Shown: positions 1-10,456 of the stretch, piece by piece | How the letters are laid out: every line of letters begins with the position of its first letter | Numbering within the stretch: position 1 is the first letter of the stretch | Source of the DNA: Bolinopsis microptera | Lineage: Eukaryota; Ctenophora; Tentaculata; Lobata; Bolinopsidae | Length of the DNA: 64,000 nucleotides | Assembly: GCF_026151205.1 (NCBI RefSeq) | Contig: NC_087072.1 | Span: 2,251,375-2,315,374, forward strand | Direction: 5' to 3' | Translations under genes and position numbers: made by a program | The notes under the pieces: model-generated | Told to the model about the DNA's origin: nothing | The model's input: only the letters and a program-made list of their open reading frames with translations | Database searches by the model: none

Positions 1-891
1 TCATTTTGCATTTGAAAACGGTCAATCAAATTAATATCATTTCCTTTTGTTTGGGAAAGAGAGACACTGGCAGCGGTCCACTCTACCCATGATTATGGGT
101 TTTGGTCAAATATCATCGCTTTTTGATTAATGTCAGGGTACTTTATAAAGTCGAAATATAAACTGATATCTTCATTAATAAGGAGGAAGTTTCAACGATT
201 TCGAAATTTTTCCTTTGAAAACATTTCCTTGTGTTTGGGTAAGCATATCGGTCGATCACTGACTGAATTTACCACTTTATACTAATTCAAGTTGGCATTA
301 AATTTATATATAATGACATTGAACTGTCGTGGTAAAGCAGAATTTGTTCGAAATCACGAATGAGCAAAATTATCACCTTTCGCACGTGCAAACTATGAGC
401 GGACGTTGCGTGCGCATCCAATATTGAATCGCCGTAAATTTTTGCGTGTTGGTGTTTTATATATAGTTTGATAAGCATGCAAAGTTTCAAAGTATTTCAA
501 GAAGAACTGTAATCACAACGCGACGGCACACCAGCGTTTACAGAAAATGGTAAAAACAGCAATTTTCAGTGATTTTAGCAATTTTTAATCAATTTGGGCG
601 TGTCCCCACGTGTGCAACTTTTCGATTTTTAACTTTAAAACTAGCCTAATACACAATTTATACCTATAGGAAGCAGAACTGAGCTCCACAACCCAAGGGA
701 TAGCCCAACACCAGAGAATACTAAATCGCAAAATTGACGTTTTTATAAAATAATTCTTCAAAAAAGCACTAACTTCAATGGCAAATATCTTTATGAAGGA
801 GCAAGGTAGGGAAACTTTCCGGTAGATTTTCAGAATGCTTGAACAATTATTTAGTATGAAAATGTCCTCAGATTTTGAATAAAATTACTCC
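1..891 (+). repeat. Left arm (outer part) of a long foldback element
   Basis: This stretch is the reverse complement of about 8780-9662, with small differences. For example, the segment reading GGCAGCGGTCCACTCTACCC near 70-90 reappears inverted near 9573-9593. The outermost end lies off the window, because the right arm continues about 50 bases past the mirror of base 1. Short open frames inside (for instance 287-490 minus) are the same in both arms and look like chance frames, not genes. No transposase is visible, so this is a non-autonomous foldback or MITE-like element. The arm is interrupted after base 891 by the LINE at 892-7799 and resumes at 7800. Confidence 0.85.
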
Positions 892-1012
892 TTTTTTTTT
901 TTTTTTTTATTTTTTTTTTTTTTTTTAATAACAAAAAACCATTTGTGTAAATATTACATTTTATTAACTTTATCCCTTGAACTAAATGTTTAAGATTAGA
1001 ATTTCGAGTTCT

Positions 1013-1056
<44 letters not shown>

Positions 1057-1074
1057 TTTATTTTTTTTTTTTTT
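892..1074 (-). other. Double poly(A) tail with an 88-bp intervening segment
   Basis: Read on the minus strand, the LINE 3' UTR ends in a long A tract (plus-strand T run at 1015-1074). An 88-base unique segment follows (1014-927), then a second A tract (926-892), then the target-site duplication. The unique segment contains AATAAA (plus-strand TTTATT at 960-965) about 34 bases before the second tail. This arrangement is what 3' transduction by a LINE leaves: read-through of the first signal into the old flank, then polyadenylation there. Confidence 0.75.
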
Positions 1075-1583
1075 AATTTTAAATGAGGAACCTGCCAAAC
1101 CCCAGGACACCAGGAGGATACCACCGGCAAAGCGGCTAATAGTACCCTCCGGTCTGTGTTGTACCGAAGAAGCTGAGTTAATCGATCAAGACTCGGCTTA
1201 CCAGCCAAGAGGCAAAATCTGAGCGGCACCAAGGGTTCAGAGAGTGTCATTTCAGCTTCTCCGGTGCTGGATGCCCTGGGGTTTCACATGCGCCGTAGCA
1301 AAATAAATATAAAAACACACGCACACAATTTTTTTTATTCTTTTAGATAATACGTCGAATAAAGTCAGTGGATATAGAGTAATAAAATGCACATAAGATG
1401 GAGAGAAAAAGGAGAGATACTACTGGTTTTAAATATGACTCTATATCAATACTAGTAGTGGAGATAACTCCACTGGCTACAACTTGTGAAATAAAGGGTA
1501 AAGGTAAGGCACGGCTGTAATTTCGAGAGAATAAATAAACAAGAGTGTATAGTGGATCCAGAACTTTGGGTATAAAATGGTCA

Positions 1584-4500
1584 TCAAGGTATAACGTCTT
1601 TAAGGCACCGTATAATATCCGGTTTTTCACCTAATAAGAAAAGCTTAAGATGTTTAAGATATCGCTCCCAGAATAGGGGTTCCTTGTTCTGGAAACTCCT
1701 TCCAATAAACCAACAGCAAACCGAATTTATGAAGTTTTTTTTATCTCTGTGATTTAAGCAAATCAAATAGTGGCGATATGGGTCGTCATAATTTGCGTCA
1801 ATATTCGATCTAATAAACAGATTTACTCCCTGTAGGAAAGAGCTTGTGGCTGGACAGTCAATAAATATGTGAGAGATAGTTTCGAGGTTGTGATTACATA
1901 ACGAGCAATTTGGACTATCTTTTTCAATCTTCATTTTATATCTCATGTACCGACAAGTACTAATCCGGTGAAGGAGCTTATATTGGTACTGAATAAGTTT
2001 GAAGTTATTTGAGAAAGAAGTAAAAATATCCGTAAAAATACTAATCCAATCAATATCCGTTAAGGAGAGGTTAGCACTCCAGTTCCTCATTGGAGGAAGG
2101 GTGCTGGGATCTAAACGCTTAGACATGGTATCTCTAATGTTTCTACCTTTGATAGTGAGAGGAGTATCTCTAGAGTTGGGGGTATTCCTACCTCCCCAAA
2201 AGCGAAGTGAAAGTTGGGTATCGATAAATGTAATGTTACTTGTAAACGTATCGGTATTATTAAATCGACGTATTCCCAATTTTATACTCGCATATTGAGT
2301 CGAAGAGATTATACTACTTGTTTGGCCCCACTTTCTCAGAAATTGCTGAAAACTTAAGAGGTTACCTTCCTCTGAAACGAAATCAGAAAGATAGATGATA
2401 TTTCTATCAATAAGAATATCGTTCCAGAGCTTGGAGCCAATGTCCGTTATTACGTCGCTTCCCCACACACAGTGGTTGACTGTACTCTTACTTGACTGTG
2501 AAGAAATAGACTTCCAAAGCTTATAATGGCGAAGAAGGTTAAAGGTAAAACCAGTATTCTTTAATGTGAGACAGTTTTCTATACACACAGTTGGTATATT
2601 TGGGTGTAAAAGCTGATTGATGATAATATTTTTCCAGGCATGTTGGAAATTAGGATCGATAACTTTTCCTATAAGTGACACTTTTAAACCTATAATAAAA
2701 TCGTTAGTATAGAAGAGACCTAGACCCCCACATTCACGAGGAGAAGTAACAATATCACGTTTCAACTTATCCCTCTTACAACCCCACAAGAAGTGAAATA
2801 TCATAGTGTCTATTTTACTGATGGTGTTAGTATCAGGGGTTTCTAGTGGTATGATAAGGTAAGTGAACTGGGAAAGAATAAGAGATTTAATAATTGTACA
2901 CTTTCCTATCAGAGTTAAGTCTCTCTTACTCCAGGTGTTGATAGCGGTGCTGGCGTTACTAAGTTTACTGTGGTAGTTCATTTTGCAGAGATCAGCTCCA
3001 CTAGACGTGTTGTCGAACTTGACTCCTAATGCTGTAAACTCGTTAGCTACCATGTCTTCCCCGTATGTACTGGTAAGGTAATTTCGAAGACTAGTGTTGT
3101 CTCTGGTAGCTCCTAAAGGTATGCACTTAGTTTTACTGATGTTGGGCTTACAGCCTGAGTGCTGACCGAACAGGTTGAGCTCTAGGATAACTGCATCTAC
3201 GCAAGCCTGGGAGGGATCCAGGTACAGATCCGTGTCATCAGCAAACAGACTCATGAGTATGTCGATACCATTAATGCTGAGGCCTTTAATATAAGGGTTA
3301 TACTGTAGCTTATTACTAAGTACCTGGGACACTAGGAGGAAAAGAATTGGGGAAAGGGGGCTCCCCTGATGGACGCCACGAAGTATGTGAACAGGGCTGC
3401 TAAGGTGTCCGTTAACGTTAGCGTAACTCATACCAGCGTGAAATGCCACTCTCACCAAGTTGATTAAATAATTTCCAAACCCCATACCTTCCAAGACACT
3501 GAAAAGAAACTTATGTTCGACCGAGTCGAAAGCCCGTTGGAGGTCGACCTGCATAATCATACCAGTATCCTCTTGGTTCTCATGGTAATGTTCTAAGGTT
3601 AGATACATTAAGATCAGATTATCGCTGGTACTCTTCCCTTTTTGAAACCCGGATTGGGCTGTACTAATAAGTGTTGGAAGTGAACTTAAGATCCTATTTT
3701 TTATAATATGAGTGAATATCTTATAGTCTACATTCAAAAGGGTGATTGGTCGCCAGTTCTTTATATAGTTTAACTCAATGGGGGTTTTAGGTTTCGGGAT
3801 AAGTGTTATAATTCCTAGACGTTGTGAAGGTGACATAACCCCATTATCAACCGACTCTAAAAAGGAGTTAAATAGGATATTCTTAATGTCCTCCCAGAAT
3901 ACTTTGTAGAATTCAGCAGTGAGGCCGTCCCACCCTGGAGATTTATTTTTCTTAAATTTACTGATAATACTATCCATCTCCAGGAGGGAAATTGGCCTAT
4001 CTAACCTATCAGCGTTCTCCTGATCAATAGTATCTAGGTTACTGGAATTAATATAATCGGTTATTTCATGCTCGTTTGGATTCGTAGAGCTAAAGATGTC
4101 CTGATAAAAGTTAACTACGTGCTCAGAAATATCCTGCTGTGTGCGTAGTACACTCTGATCGCTGTTAATAAGTTTGGTGATAGACTTTTTTTTAGCTCTA
4201 CTTTTCTCCAGCCCGAAGAAATATTTGGTGGACCTTTCACCCTCCTCTGTCCACTGAATCCTAGACCTGGTCATGGCCCCGTTAACCTCAGCTTTAATGA
4301 TACCATCAAGCTGGGATTCCAAGTCATACAATTTTTTGCGCAGATCATCTTTCTGCATAAAATCAGTTATCTTTTTAACCTCTTCAATATCAGAGGATAT
4401 TTTTTTCTTTTTTGCAACTTTTTCTTTCTTTTCTTTTTTTCCGAATCTGATCGCAAAATCTTTAATTTTCATTTTAATCACGTCCCAGAGTCCCGAGTAC

Positions 4501-5363
4501 GAATCAAAATTACTGTCAGCAGTTTCATTGATAATCTCCCGTACATTACTCAAAAACGACTCATTATTTAGATGGCTATTATTAAGTTTCCAATATCCTA
4601 TTCCACGTTTAATGGGGGAACCCTGTAGAGATAATGAAATGTAGCTGTGATCAGATCGAAAACCATGACTAATATCTGCGTTACAGACCGGATAATTAAC
4701 CAGACTATCATCTATAAGGAAGAAATCTAGGCGTGTTTGGGTTTTGTGCTGTTTATTTACGTGAGTATAAACACGCTCATTACCCCTACTAAGACGGAAG
4801 ATATCACTGATGCCATGATCAGCGGTCACCTGGTTCAAATATTGCTGACGCTTAGTATTACTGTGGGAACTATTACCACCATATTTATCAAGATTATTAT
4901 TTAAGATAGTATTCCAGTCCCCAGCCAAGATACGATAATCATCCCTTGTACGTCCTAGAGTTTCCAGGAACAAGTTCTCTACAACATAAGTATCATTGCT
5001 ATTAGGACAATAGACGTTTACCAAGCAATACTTGATGGAATCCTTCTCAATTTCTAACAGTGATACACGTCCCTGTGTGATGATCCTGTGACTGCAAATT
5101 TTAATATTAGAATTGGGTTTGACCAGGAATGTAACCCCAGTGGACTTAGAGGTACCATGATTGAAATAAATATCTCCCCCCCAGATTGTCCTCCAGAAGT
5201 CTTCCGTTTCAACTACAGAGTGAGATTCTTGTACCATAATAATATCTTCTGGTTTAGCTAGTAGCCAACCAAGAACCGATCTACGTTTCTCGGGCTTTCC
5301 GAGGCCATTGCAATTGAAAGAACCTACCCTAAGACTGGCTCCTACACTGTCATTTTCTGACAT
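1584..5363 (-). CDS. LINE-A ORF2: APE endonuclease and reverse transcriptase
   Basis: The open frame runs from 5528, but I prefer the ATG at 5363 because the endonuclease core follows directly (SFNCNGLGK). In that numbering the protein has 1259 residues. An APE-type endonuclease comes first, with catalytic-site motifs FNCNG, QES, GDWN and RSDHS. A basic lysine-rich linker follows. The reverse transcriptase carries DLQRAFDSV, HQGSPLSP and the active-site FADDT near residue 708. A cysteine-histidine knuckle (C-x2-C-x7-H-x4-C, in CSLCNHNLETISHIFIDC) sits near the C terminus. The enzyme would nick target DNA and copy its own RNA at the nick. There is no internal stop or frameshift. Its low-coordinate neighbour is the 3' UTR, and ORF1 lies upstream. 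Assignment to the L1/Tx1 group is by eye. Confidence 0.9.
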   Translation of the reverse strand: MSENDSVGASLRVGSFNCNGLGKPEKRRSVLGWLLAKPEDIIMVQESHSVVETEDFWRTIWGGDIYFNHGTSKSTGVTFLVKPNSNIKICSHRIITQGRVSLLEIEKDSIKYCLVNVYCPNSNDTYVVENLFLETLGRTRDDYRILAGDWNTILNNNLDKYGGNSSHSNTKRQQYLNQVTADHGISDIFRLSRGNERVYTHVNKQHKTQTRLDFFLIDDSLVNYPVCNADISHGFRSDHSYISLSLQGSPIKRGIGYWKLNNSHLNNESFLSNVREIINETADSNFDSYSGLWDVIKMKIKDFAIRFGKKEKKEKVAKKKKISSDIEEVKKITDFMQKDDLRKKLYDLESQLDGIIKAEVNGAMTRSRIQWTEEGERSTKYFFGLEKSRAKKKSITKLINSDQSVLRTQQDISEHVVNFYQDIFSSTNPNEHEITDYINSSNLDTIDQENADRLDRPISLLEMDSIISKFKKNKSPGWDGLTAEFYKVFWEDIKNILFNSFLESVDNGVMSPSQRLGIITLIPKPKTPIELNYIKNWRPITLLNVDYKIFTHIIKNRILSSLPTLISTAQSGFQKGKSTSDNLILMYLTLEHYHENQEDTGMIMQVDLQRAFDSVEHKFLFSVLEGMGFGNYLINLVRVAFHAGMSYANVNGHLSSPVHILRGVHQGSPLSPILFLLVSQVLSNKLQYNPYIKGLSINGIDILMSLFADDTDLYLDPSQACVDAVILELNLFGQHSGCKPNISKTKCIPLGATRDNTSLRNYLTSTYGEDMVANEFTALGVKFDNTSSGADLCKMNYHSKLSNASTAINTWSKRDLTLIGKCTIIKSLILSQFTYLIIPLETPDTNTISKIDTMIFHFLWGCKRDKLKRDIVTSPRECGGLGLFYTNDFIIGLKVSLIGKVIDPNFQHAWKNIIINQLLHPNIPTVCIENCLTLKNTGFTFNLLRHYKLWKSISSQSSKSTVNHCVWGSDVITDIGSKLWNDILIDRNIIYLSDFVSEEGNLLSFQQFLRKWGQTSSIISSTQYASIKLGIRRFNNTDTFTSNITFIDTQLSLRFWGGRNTPNSRDTPLTIKGRNIRDTMSKRLDPSTLPPMRNWSANLSLTDIDWISIFTDIFTSFSNNFKLIQYQYKLLHRISTCRYMRYKMKIEKDSPNCSLCNHNLETISHIFIDCPATSSFLQGVNLFIRSNIDANYDDPYRHYLICLNHRDKKNFINSVCCWFIGRSFQNKEPLFWERYLKHLKLFLLGEKPDIIRCLKDVIP

Positions 5364-6281
5364 TGTAAATTCTGAAATTAGCCGCCGCTCTAAAGTTATT
5401 TTCACTAAGTTCGTGACGAGTAAAGCTAGTATTGAGTCTAGTACCGTTTCTCCCAATATTGCAAAGAATGACGTAGTATTTATTGTACAATGACAAAAAA
5501 ACAAAATGATAAAAACACACGCAATCACACATCTTATTACTAGTAGATGTATGAATCATTAAACAAGAAATTGCTGAAATAACGCTGCTATAGCCCATAT
5601 AGTAAATGTATTTTATACGCTTAAACAAGTCCTAGAAATCCCGTGATGGGGCGTCCCCCTAATACTATAAGCTTCTAAGCTGATACTCTCCAATATAGAA
5701 GTCAGAGGGAAATCAATCTGGCTAGAAAGGCTCAAGTGGCTGGATGTGAGAGGTGAAAGGTGAACCTGACCTCGCCACCACCTGGCCCAAGCCCACACAC
5801 CATCACCCAACAACAAACCCCCCCATCAACCAACACCACACCGCCTGACCAGCCCGGCCCAACCCCTGAACCTGGTGCCTGCTGTGAATGAACCCGGACA
5901 TGGTGACGAGTGTATGAGCCGGCAAGATGGTGCAGGGAAGCTGCTAAGAGAAGAGGTTTGTGAGCGGGCAAGATAAACCCTGATAAAGGTGGGTAATGTG
6001 TCGTACGACATGATGAAAAAACTAATAAATGGCACATTGTAAACTGCTATGAAGTTATTAGATTTGGAAATATACCGAACAGTCGATGAGTAGTATAATA
6101 CTAGGTAGTCACGAGATATCGCAAAAATTGTGGGGGGACAGAAGCTCCTAAATTAAGTAAGAATTATAACGTTATACTGCGTACTAGGAAAAGGAAGATG
6201 CTACTCAGAATTAAGCTTTGTAAAGTGGTTTATAATTTAGAACACAACACTCTGACCGTGGGATAGAGTGAGATATACCGT
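5364..6281 (-). other. Long spacer between LINE-A ORF1 and ORF2
   Basis: About 0.9 kb separates the ORF1 stop from the chosen ORF2 ATG. The ORF2 frame stays open back to 5528. A proline- and serine-rich frame (6037-5732 minus) and other overlapping frames resemble nothing I know. The part around 5760-5960 is more GC-rich than its surroundings. It could be a 5' extension, an older nested insertion or a translation-control region. Confidence 0.4.
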
Positions 6282-7553
6282 TCATCCTCTTCCTCTGTTG
6301 GAGTTCCGTCCTCTGCGAGTTCCACCTCCCCGTCCTCTGTGGTAGCTATTTCCACCTCTGTCATTCTGAGATCCTTGTTCAGCATCCATCTGCTCTTCTC
6401 CTCCTGCTCTAATCCTGGGTCTAGGGCTCGTGTTACTTTTCACTCTCCTGGAATTTGGGAGGTCATGACGGGCACGTAAAGCATACTTTATTCTACTAAA
6501 ATACAACTTTAAACCACTGGTATTTAGATGAAGAGGGTCTTCAGTACCCATTGCAAGTCCAGTTTTCAGAGATCCATCATTTGCCATAAAGACTTTGGTA
6601 TCAATGTAGGTTAATCGAATGTGGGAGTTACACATAGTCTTGATAAAATGATTATATAACTTAACTTTTGAGTTAGTCTCACTACCAGGCGTGCAGATAG
6701 GAAGGACTCCAGGGAGGAGGACGTGAATCTCGGGGCGTTTCTTCAGCAGAGCTGCAACGTAGGTGAAGGTGTTCTCCACCAGCTCCTCGGGTTTGCTGCC
6801 TTGCTGTCTGAGGTCGTTTGTCCCTACTGCAATCACGACATCTGAAACGTTCTCGAACTCTTGGGAATCTGGGTTAGTGAGGTTGGAGAGTGTTGGGCAG
6901 TGAACACTGGACCCTGGAAGTGCGGGACCGAGTGTTCCTTTGCCGTCCCCAAACTTGATCTTACCTGAGGAGTTGGAATCACCTAAAAGTTTTACGGAAA
7001 CTCGGTCAGATCCTGTGGGACTCCACTTCCACTCCTCTCGATCCTCTCTACCCTCACTCCCAACTGACTCAAGCTCTCTGACTCTCTGTTCAAGGTTCGA
7101 CTCGCTCTGCTCGATCTGCACTACACGCTCTCTAAGTTGAGTTACAGAACTAATATTCGTATTGGAATGCTCTTCAAGAGCTGATAAACGTTTATTAATA
7201 TCTTGAAGTTGAGGATTAATCTCACTTAGATGTTGATCAAATTTACTGTGCAAGCTAACAATAAGAGATTTTAAATCCGTAAGTTCGGACGGGTTATCAC
7301 TTGCTTTATCAACATCAAAACGAATACTGGACTGAAAGTTGTGAGTAACTGGCATTTTAGCCGGAGGTTCTTTGCCAGATTCACTAGTTATACTATCAGA
7401 ACTATTTGCACTTGAATTTAGTGCACGTTTAATAGATTCACTTTGAGAGAAAGCACTGTCAGAAGAAAAGTAAGAATCAATACGAGGAGTATCGTCAATT
7501 TTAGAAAATGTGAATATCGATTTTGAACCCATCAGATAACAGATAAATCTCAA
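6282..7553 (-). CDS. LINE-A ORF1: coiled coil plus SGNH/GDSL-type hydrolase domain
   Basis: This is a 423-residue protein. A serine-rich, low-complexity N terminus is followed by a stretch with coiled-coil character (about 95-165, LKSLIVSLHSKFDQHL through SNLEQRVRELESV). The SGNH-like domain starts at SVKLLGDSNSSGK (block I, GDS) and includes VVIAVGTNDLRQQG (block III, GTND). A likely block V histidine lies in EDPLHLNTSG. The C terminus is rich in Arg and Gly (RGRGGGTRRGRN), which suggests nucleic-acid binding. Esterase-type ORF1 proteins are known from CR1/L2-group LINEs, where they are thought to help form the RNA-protein particle. The first ATG is at 7553, about 246 bases from the element's 5' end. 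The catalytic residues appear present, so it may be enzymatically competent. Confidence 0.8.
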   Translation of the reverse strand: MRFICYLMGSKSIFTFSKIDDTPRIDSYFSSDSAFSQSESIKRALNSSANSSDSITSESGKEPPAKMPVTHNFQSSIRFDVDKASDNPSELTDLKSLIVSLHSKFDQHLSEINPQLQDINKRLSALEEHSNTNISSVTQLRERVVQIEQSESNLEQRVRELESVGSEGREDREEWKWSPTGSDRVSVKLLGDSNSSGKIKFGDGKGTLGPALPGSSVHCPTLSNLTNPDSQEFENVSDVVIAVGTNDLRQQGSKPEELVENTFTYVAALLKKRPEIHVLLPGVLPICTPGSETNSKVKLYNHFIKTMCNSHIRLTYIDTKVFMANDGSLKTGLAMGTEDPLHLNTSGLKLYFSRIKYALRARHDLPNSRRVKSNTSPRPRIRAGGEEQMDAEQGSQNDRGGNSYHRGRGGGTRRGRNSNRGRG

Positions 7554-7799
7554 ATGTGACAGTTAAATTGACTAATTAATGGAATGTCAAAACAGGTAAC
7601 CGTTGATAGATCGTAGATTAATAGCAAGGTTGATAGAAGCACTATTAAGAATATGTAACACTAATGTACGGGATGTACGGAATATTCCAGAAAATGTATA
7701 GCTATATGGTAAAGGTGGCTTGAGCAGCGCAATTCTATAAGTTAGCTAATCTAAGAGATAAGAAAAGACCAACATATAGATAATTGTAAATCAGCACTC
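7554..7799 (-). promoter_or_regulatory. 5' UTR and presumed internal promoter of LINE-A
   Basis: These 246 bases lie between the element's 5' boundary (set by the target-site duplication) and the ORF1 ATG. LINEs carry their promoter inside the 5' UTR, so transcription should start near 7799. I see no clear promoter motif in it. Confidence 0.4.
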
Positions 7800-8090
7800 A
7801 AATTACTCCTTAATGGTGTAAAATCAGTTTGAAAAGTTGTTATTTTGTCAAAAATCAAGTTTTAAAAACATTTAATTTGATGACGTCATCAAGTGGTGAT
7901 GATGACGTTAAATTATTTTTTGATATAATTAAAACTGAAGTGTAAACAATTATCTTTAAGACCTGTGGTCGGAATATGCTGTATCTTTTATACTTTTGAA
8001 TCTCCGGACACTTAAATTCAGGCTACAATTGACTACATTTGACTGGCAAAGCGTCTATCCCTGAATATATGTATCACGACAATCTATCGT
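7800..8090 (+). repeat. Left arm (inner part) of the foldback element
   Basis: This is the continuation of the arm begun at 1-891, and it is inverted relative to about 8517-8790. Both arms carry the palindrome TGATGACGTCATCA (7879-7892, mirrored near 8693-8706), which contains a CRE-like TGACGTCA. The first ten bases are the duplicated LINE-A target site. Confidence 0.8.
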
Positions 8091-8516
8091 AAAACAGGGA
8101 TTCCAGAAAACCCATTTCCCGATACTCCTGAAACACGAAATTTTTTTTACAGTCGATTTGGTCAACGTCTAGACGTCCTGCAAAGTTTCAGATCTCTAAC
8201 TCAATTTTAACATGGTTTTTAAGGCACCTGAATATGGCAATTTTGGGTTTTTTACCGAATTTCGTATAACATGCTGGCGCGTATTTTGCGCAAATTTCTT
8301 AAAAACCTCCACATAACTATTTCTTGTTCCTGTCATCCTTAACATTGAATTAGAATGATTTGAACTTAAATATACCTGCTGAACTACTTTCGATGAGTCT
8401 TAATGCCCGAAAAACAATAAAGGGTTATAAAAGTAAAGGGGGTAAATAGTAAAGGGGGTAAATAGTAAAGGGGGTAAATAGTATTGTGAATATAAGAGGC
8501 ACGGTCATGCTTGCCA
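8091..8516. other. Loop of the foldback element with a 16-bp triplet repeat
   Basis: This is single-copy DNA between the two arms. It contains three exact copies of AAAGGGGGTAAATAGT at 8435-8482. No coding potential is seen. Confidence 0.65.
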
Positions 8517-9712
8517 GCATTGTGATATTCAGGGATAGACGCTTTGCCAGTCAATTGTAGCCTGTATTTAAGTGTCCATAGATTCAAAAGTATAAAAGAT
8601 ACAGCCATTTCCGACCACAGGTCTTGCAAATAATTGTTTACACTTTAGTTTACATTGTATACAAAAATTATTTGGCGTCATAAACACCCCTTGATGACGT
8701 CATCAAGTTAACCGTTTTTAAAACTTGATTTTTGACAAAGTAATAACTTTTAAAATTAATTTTAAACCATTAAGAAGTAATTTTATTCAAAATCTGAGGA
8801 AATTTTTATCTTAGATAATTGTTCAAGCATTCTGAAAATCTACCGGAAAGTTTTTCTAGCTTGCTCCTTCATAAAGATATTCGTCATTGAAGTTTGTGCT
8901 TTTTTGAAGAATTATTTTATAAAAACGTCAATTTTGCGATTTAGTATTCTCTGGTGTTGGGCCATGCCTTGGGTTGTGGAGCTCAGTTCTGCTTTCTATA
9001 GGTATAAATTGTGCATTAGGCTAGTTTTAAAGTTGAAAATCGAAAAGTTGCACACGTGGGGACACGCCCAAATTGATAGAAAATTACTAAAATCACTGAA
9101 AATTGCTGTTTTCGTCATTTTCTGTCAACTTTAGAGTGCCGTTGTGATTACAGTTCTTTTTGAAATACTTTGAAACTTTGCATGCTTATCAAACTATATA
9201 TAAAACAATTACATGCAAAATTTTACAGCGATTTAGTATTGGATGCGCACGCAACGTCCGCTCAAAGTTTGCACGTGCGAAAGGTGAGAATTTTGCTCAT
9301 TCATGATTTCCAACAAATTCTGCTTTGCCACGACAGTTTAATGTCATTATATATGAATTTAATGCCAACTTGAATGAGTATTAAGTGGCATATTCAGTCA
9401 GTGATCGACCGATATGCTTCCCTAAACACAAGGAAATGTTTTTAAAGGAAAAATTTCGAAATCGTTGAAACTTCCTCCTTATTAATGAAGATATCAGTTT
9501 ATATTTCGACTTTATAAAGTACCCTGACATTATAATCAAAAAGAAATGATATTTTACCAAAACCCATAATCATGGGTAGAGTGGACCGCTGCCAGTGTCT
9601 CTCTTTCCCAAATAAAAAGGAAATGATATTAATTTGATTGACCGTTCTCAAATGCAAAATGATACCGAGAATGAAATCGGTCGCTCGCTTTTCCCATTCA
9701 TTTACAATTGTA
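8517..9712 (-). repeat. Right arm of the foldback element
   Basis: This is the inverted counterpart of 1-891 plus 7800-8090, and here it is uninterrupted. It proves where LINE-A entered the left arm. The outer end (about 9664-9712, containing CGGTCGCTCGCTTTTCCCAT) is inverted again at 9910-9960. Frames at 8904-9134 and 9170-9373 are not convincing genes. Confidence 0.85.
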
Positions 9713-9892
9713 TAATAGATTAAGAAGAACTACCCAAAGGCAGCTGTACTCGGCAATGAAGATTCAATAAACTTCAACTTGTTCAATAAGTAATAACTAC
9801 CACCCTTGTCCCTTTCCCCGAAATACTAGGTATCGACCCGAACGCAACCCAAAGAGATTTTTACAGCATCTGATTGATGTAATCAATCGAAA

Positions 9893-10079
9893 CTTATTTA
9901 TACAATTCGTAAGCCGTGAATGAATGGGAAAAGCGAGCGACCGATTTCATTCTCGGTATCATTTTGCATTTGAGAACGGTCAATCAAATTAATATCATTT
10001 CCTTTTTATTTGGGAAAGAGAGACACTGGCAGCGGTCCACTCTACCCATGATTATGGGTTTTGGTAAAATATCAGTATA
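9893..10079 (+). repeat. Partial copy of the foldback outer end
   Basis: This repeats the outer end and the first 110 or so bases of the left arm in direct orientation, then breaks off after AAAATATCA. Together with the end of the right arm it forms a second inverted repeat around a spacer of about 180 bases (9713-9892), which holds no gene. Confidence 0.8.
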
Positions 10080-10344
10080 TGAATATCTGTATATATAGTC
10101 CTAGTCCTACAGACTGGTAATCTAATTGTCCAGGAAACACAAATTCCAACTGCTCTGATCTACTTGATAAAAAAACGTACTAGTACTACAATTCGGACTC
10201 CAACTGCTGATGATTCTTTAAAAGAAATTTCTAATAAAACAGTAAACTCAGTGCCAACAATTTAAAATGAAATTAAATAAATCGCGTTACGACATTTGAT
10301 TGTTAAATTTCCCGAGAAATCGATTGGGTATTTGATCAAAACAC

Positions 10345-10456
10345 AGCGACCGATTTCATTTTCGGTAACATTTTGCATTTGCGGACGGTTATTCAAATTA
10401 ATATCATTTCCTTTTGTTTGGGAAAGAGAGACACTGGCAGCGGTCCACTCTACCCA
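10345..10456 (+). repeat. Second partial copy of the foldback outer end
   Basis: This is a shorter and more diverged direct copy, from GCGACCGATTTCATT to CTCTACCC, ending next to a T run and unrelated DNA. The 10080-10344 gap before it has no recognisable feature. Confidence 0.75.

Larger units (their letters stand above)
892..7799 (-). mobile_element. Near full-length L1/Tx1-like LINE (LINE-A)
   Basis: This is a non-LTR retrotransposon on the minus strand with ORF1 (7553-6282), ORF2 (5363-1584), a 3' UTR and poly(A) tails at the low-coordinate end. It is flanked by the direct repeat AAATTACTCC (882-891 and 7800-7809, perhaps two bases longer). The foldback arm reads through continuously when the element and one repeat copy are removed, so the boundaries are well supported. 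Both ORFs are open and the tails are long, which suggests a recent and possibly once-active copy. ORF2 looks like the L1/Tx1 group from its overall style, but no phylogeny was run. Confidence 0.85.

Noticed and set aside
287-490. 67-residue frame that recurs at 9170-9373
   Set aside because: The two frames are the same sequence in the inverted arms of the foldback element, with no domain and no upstream signals.
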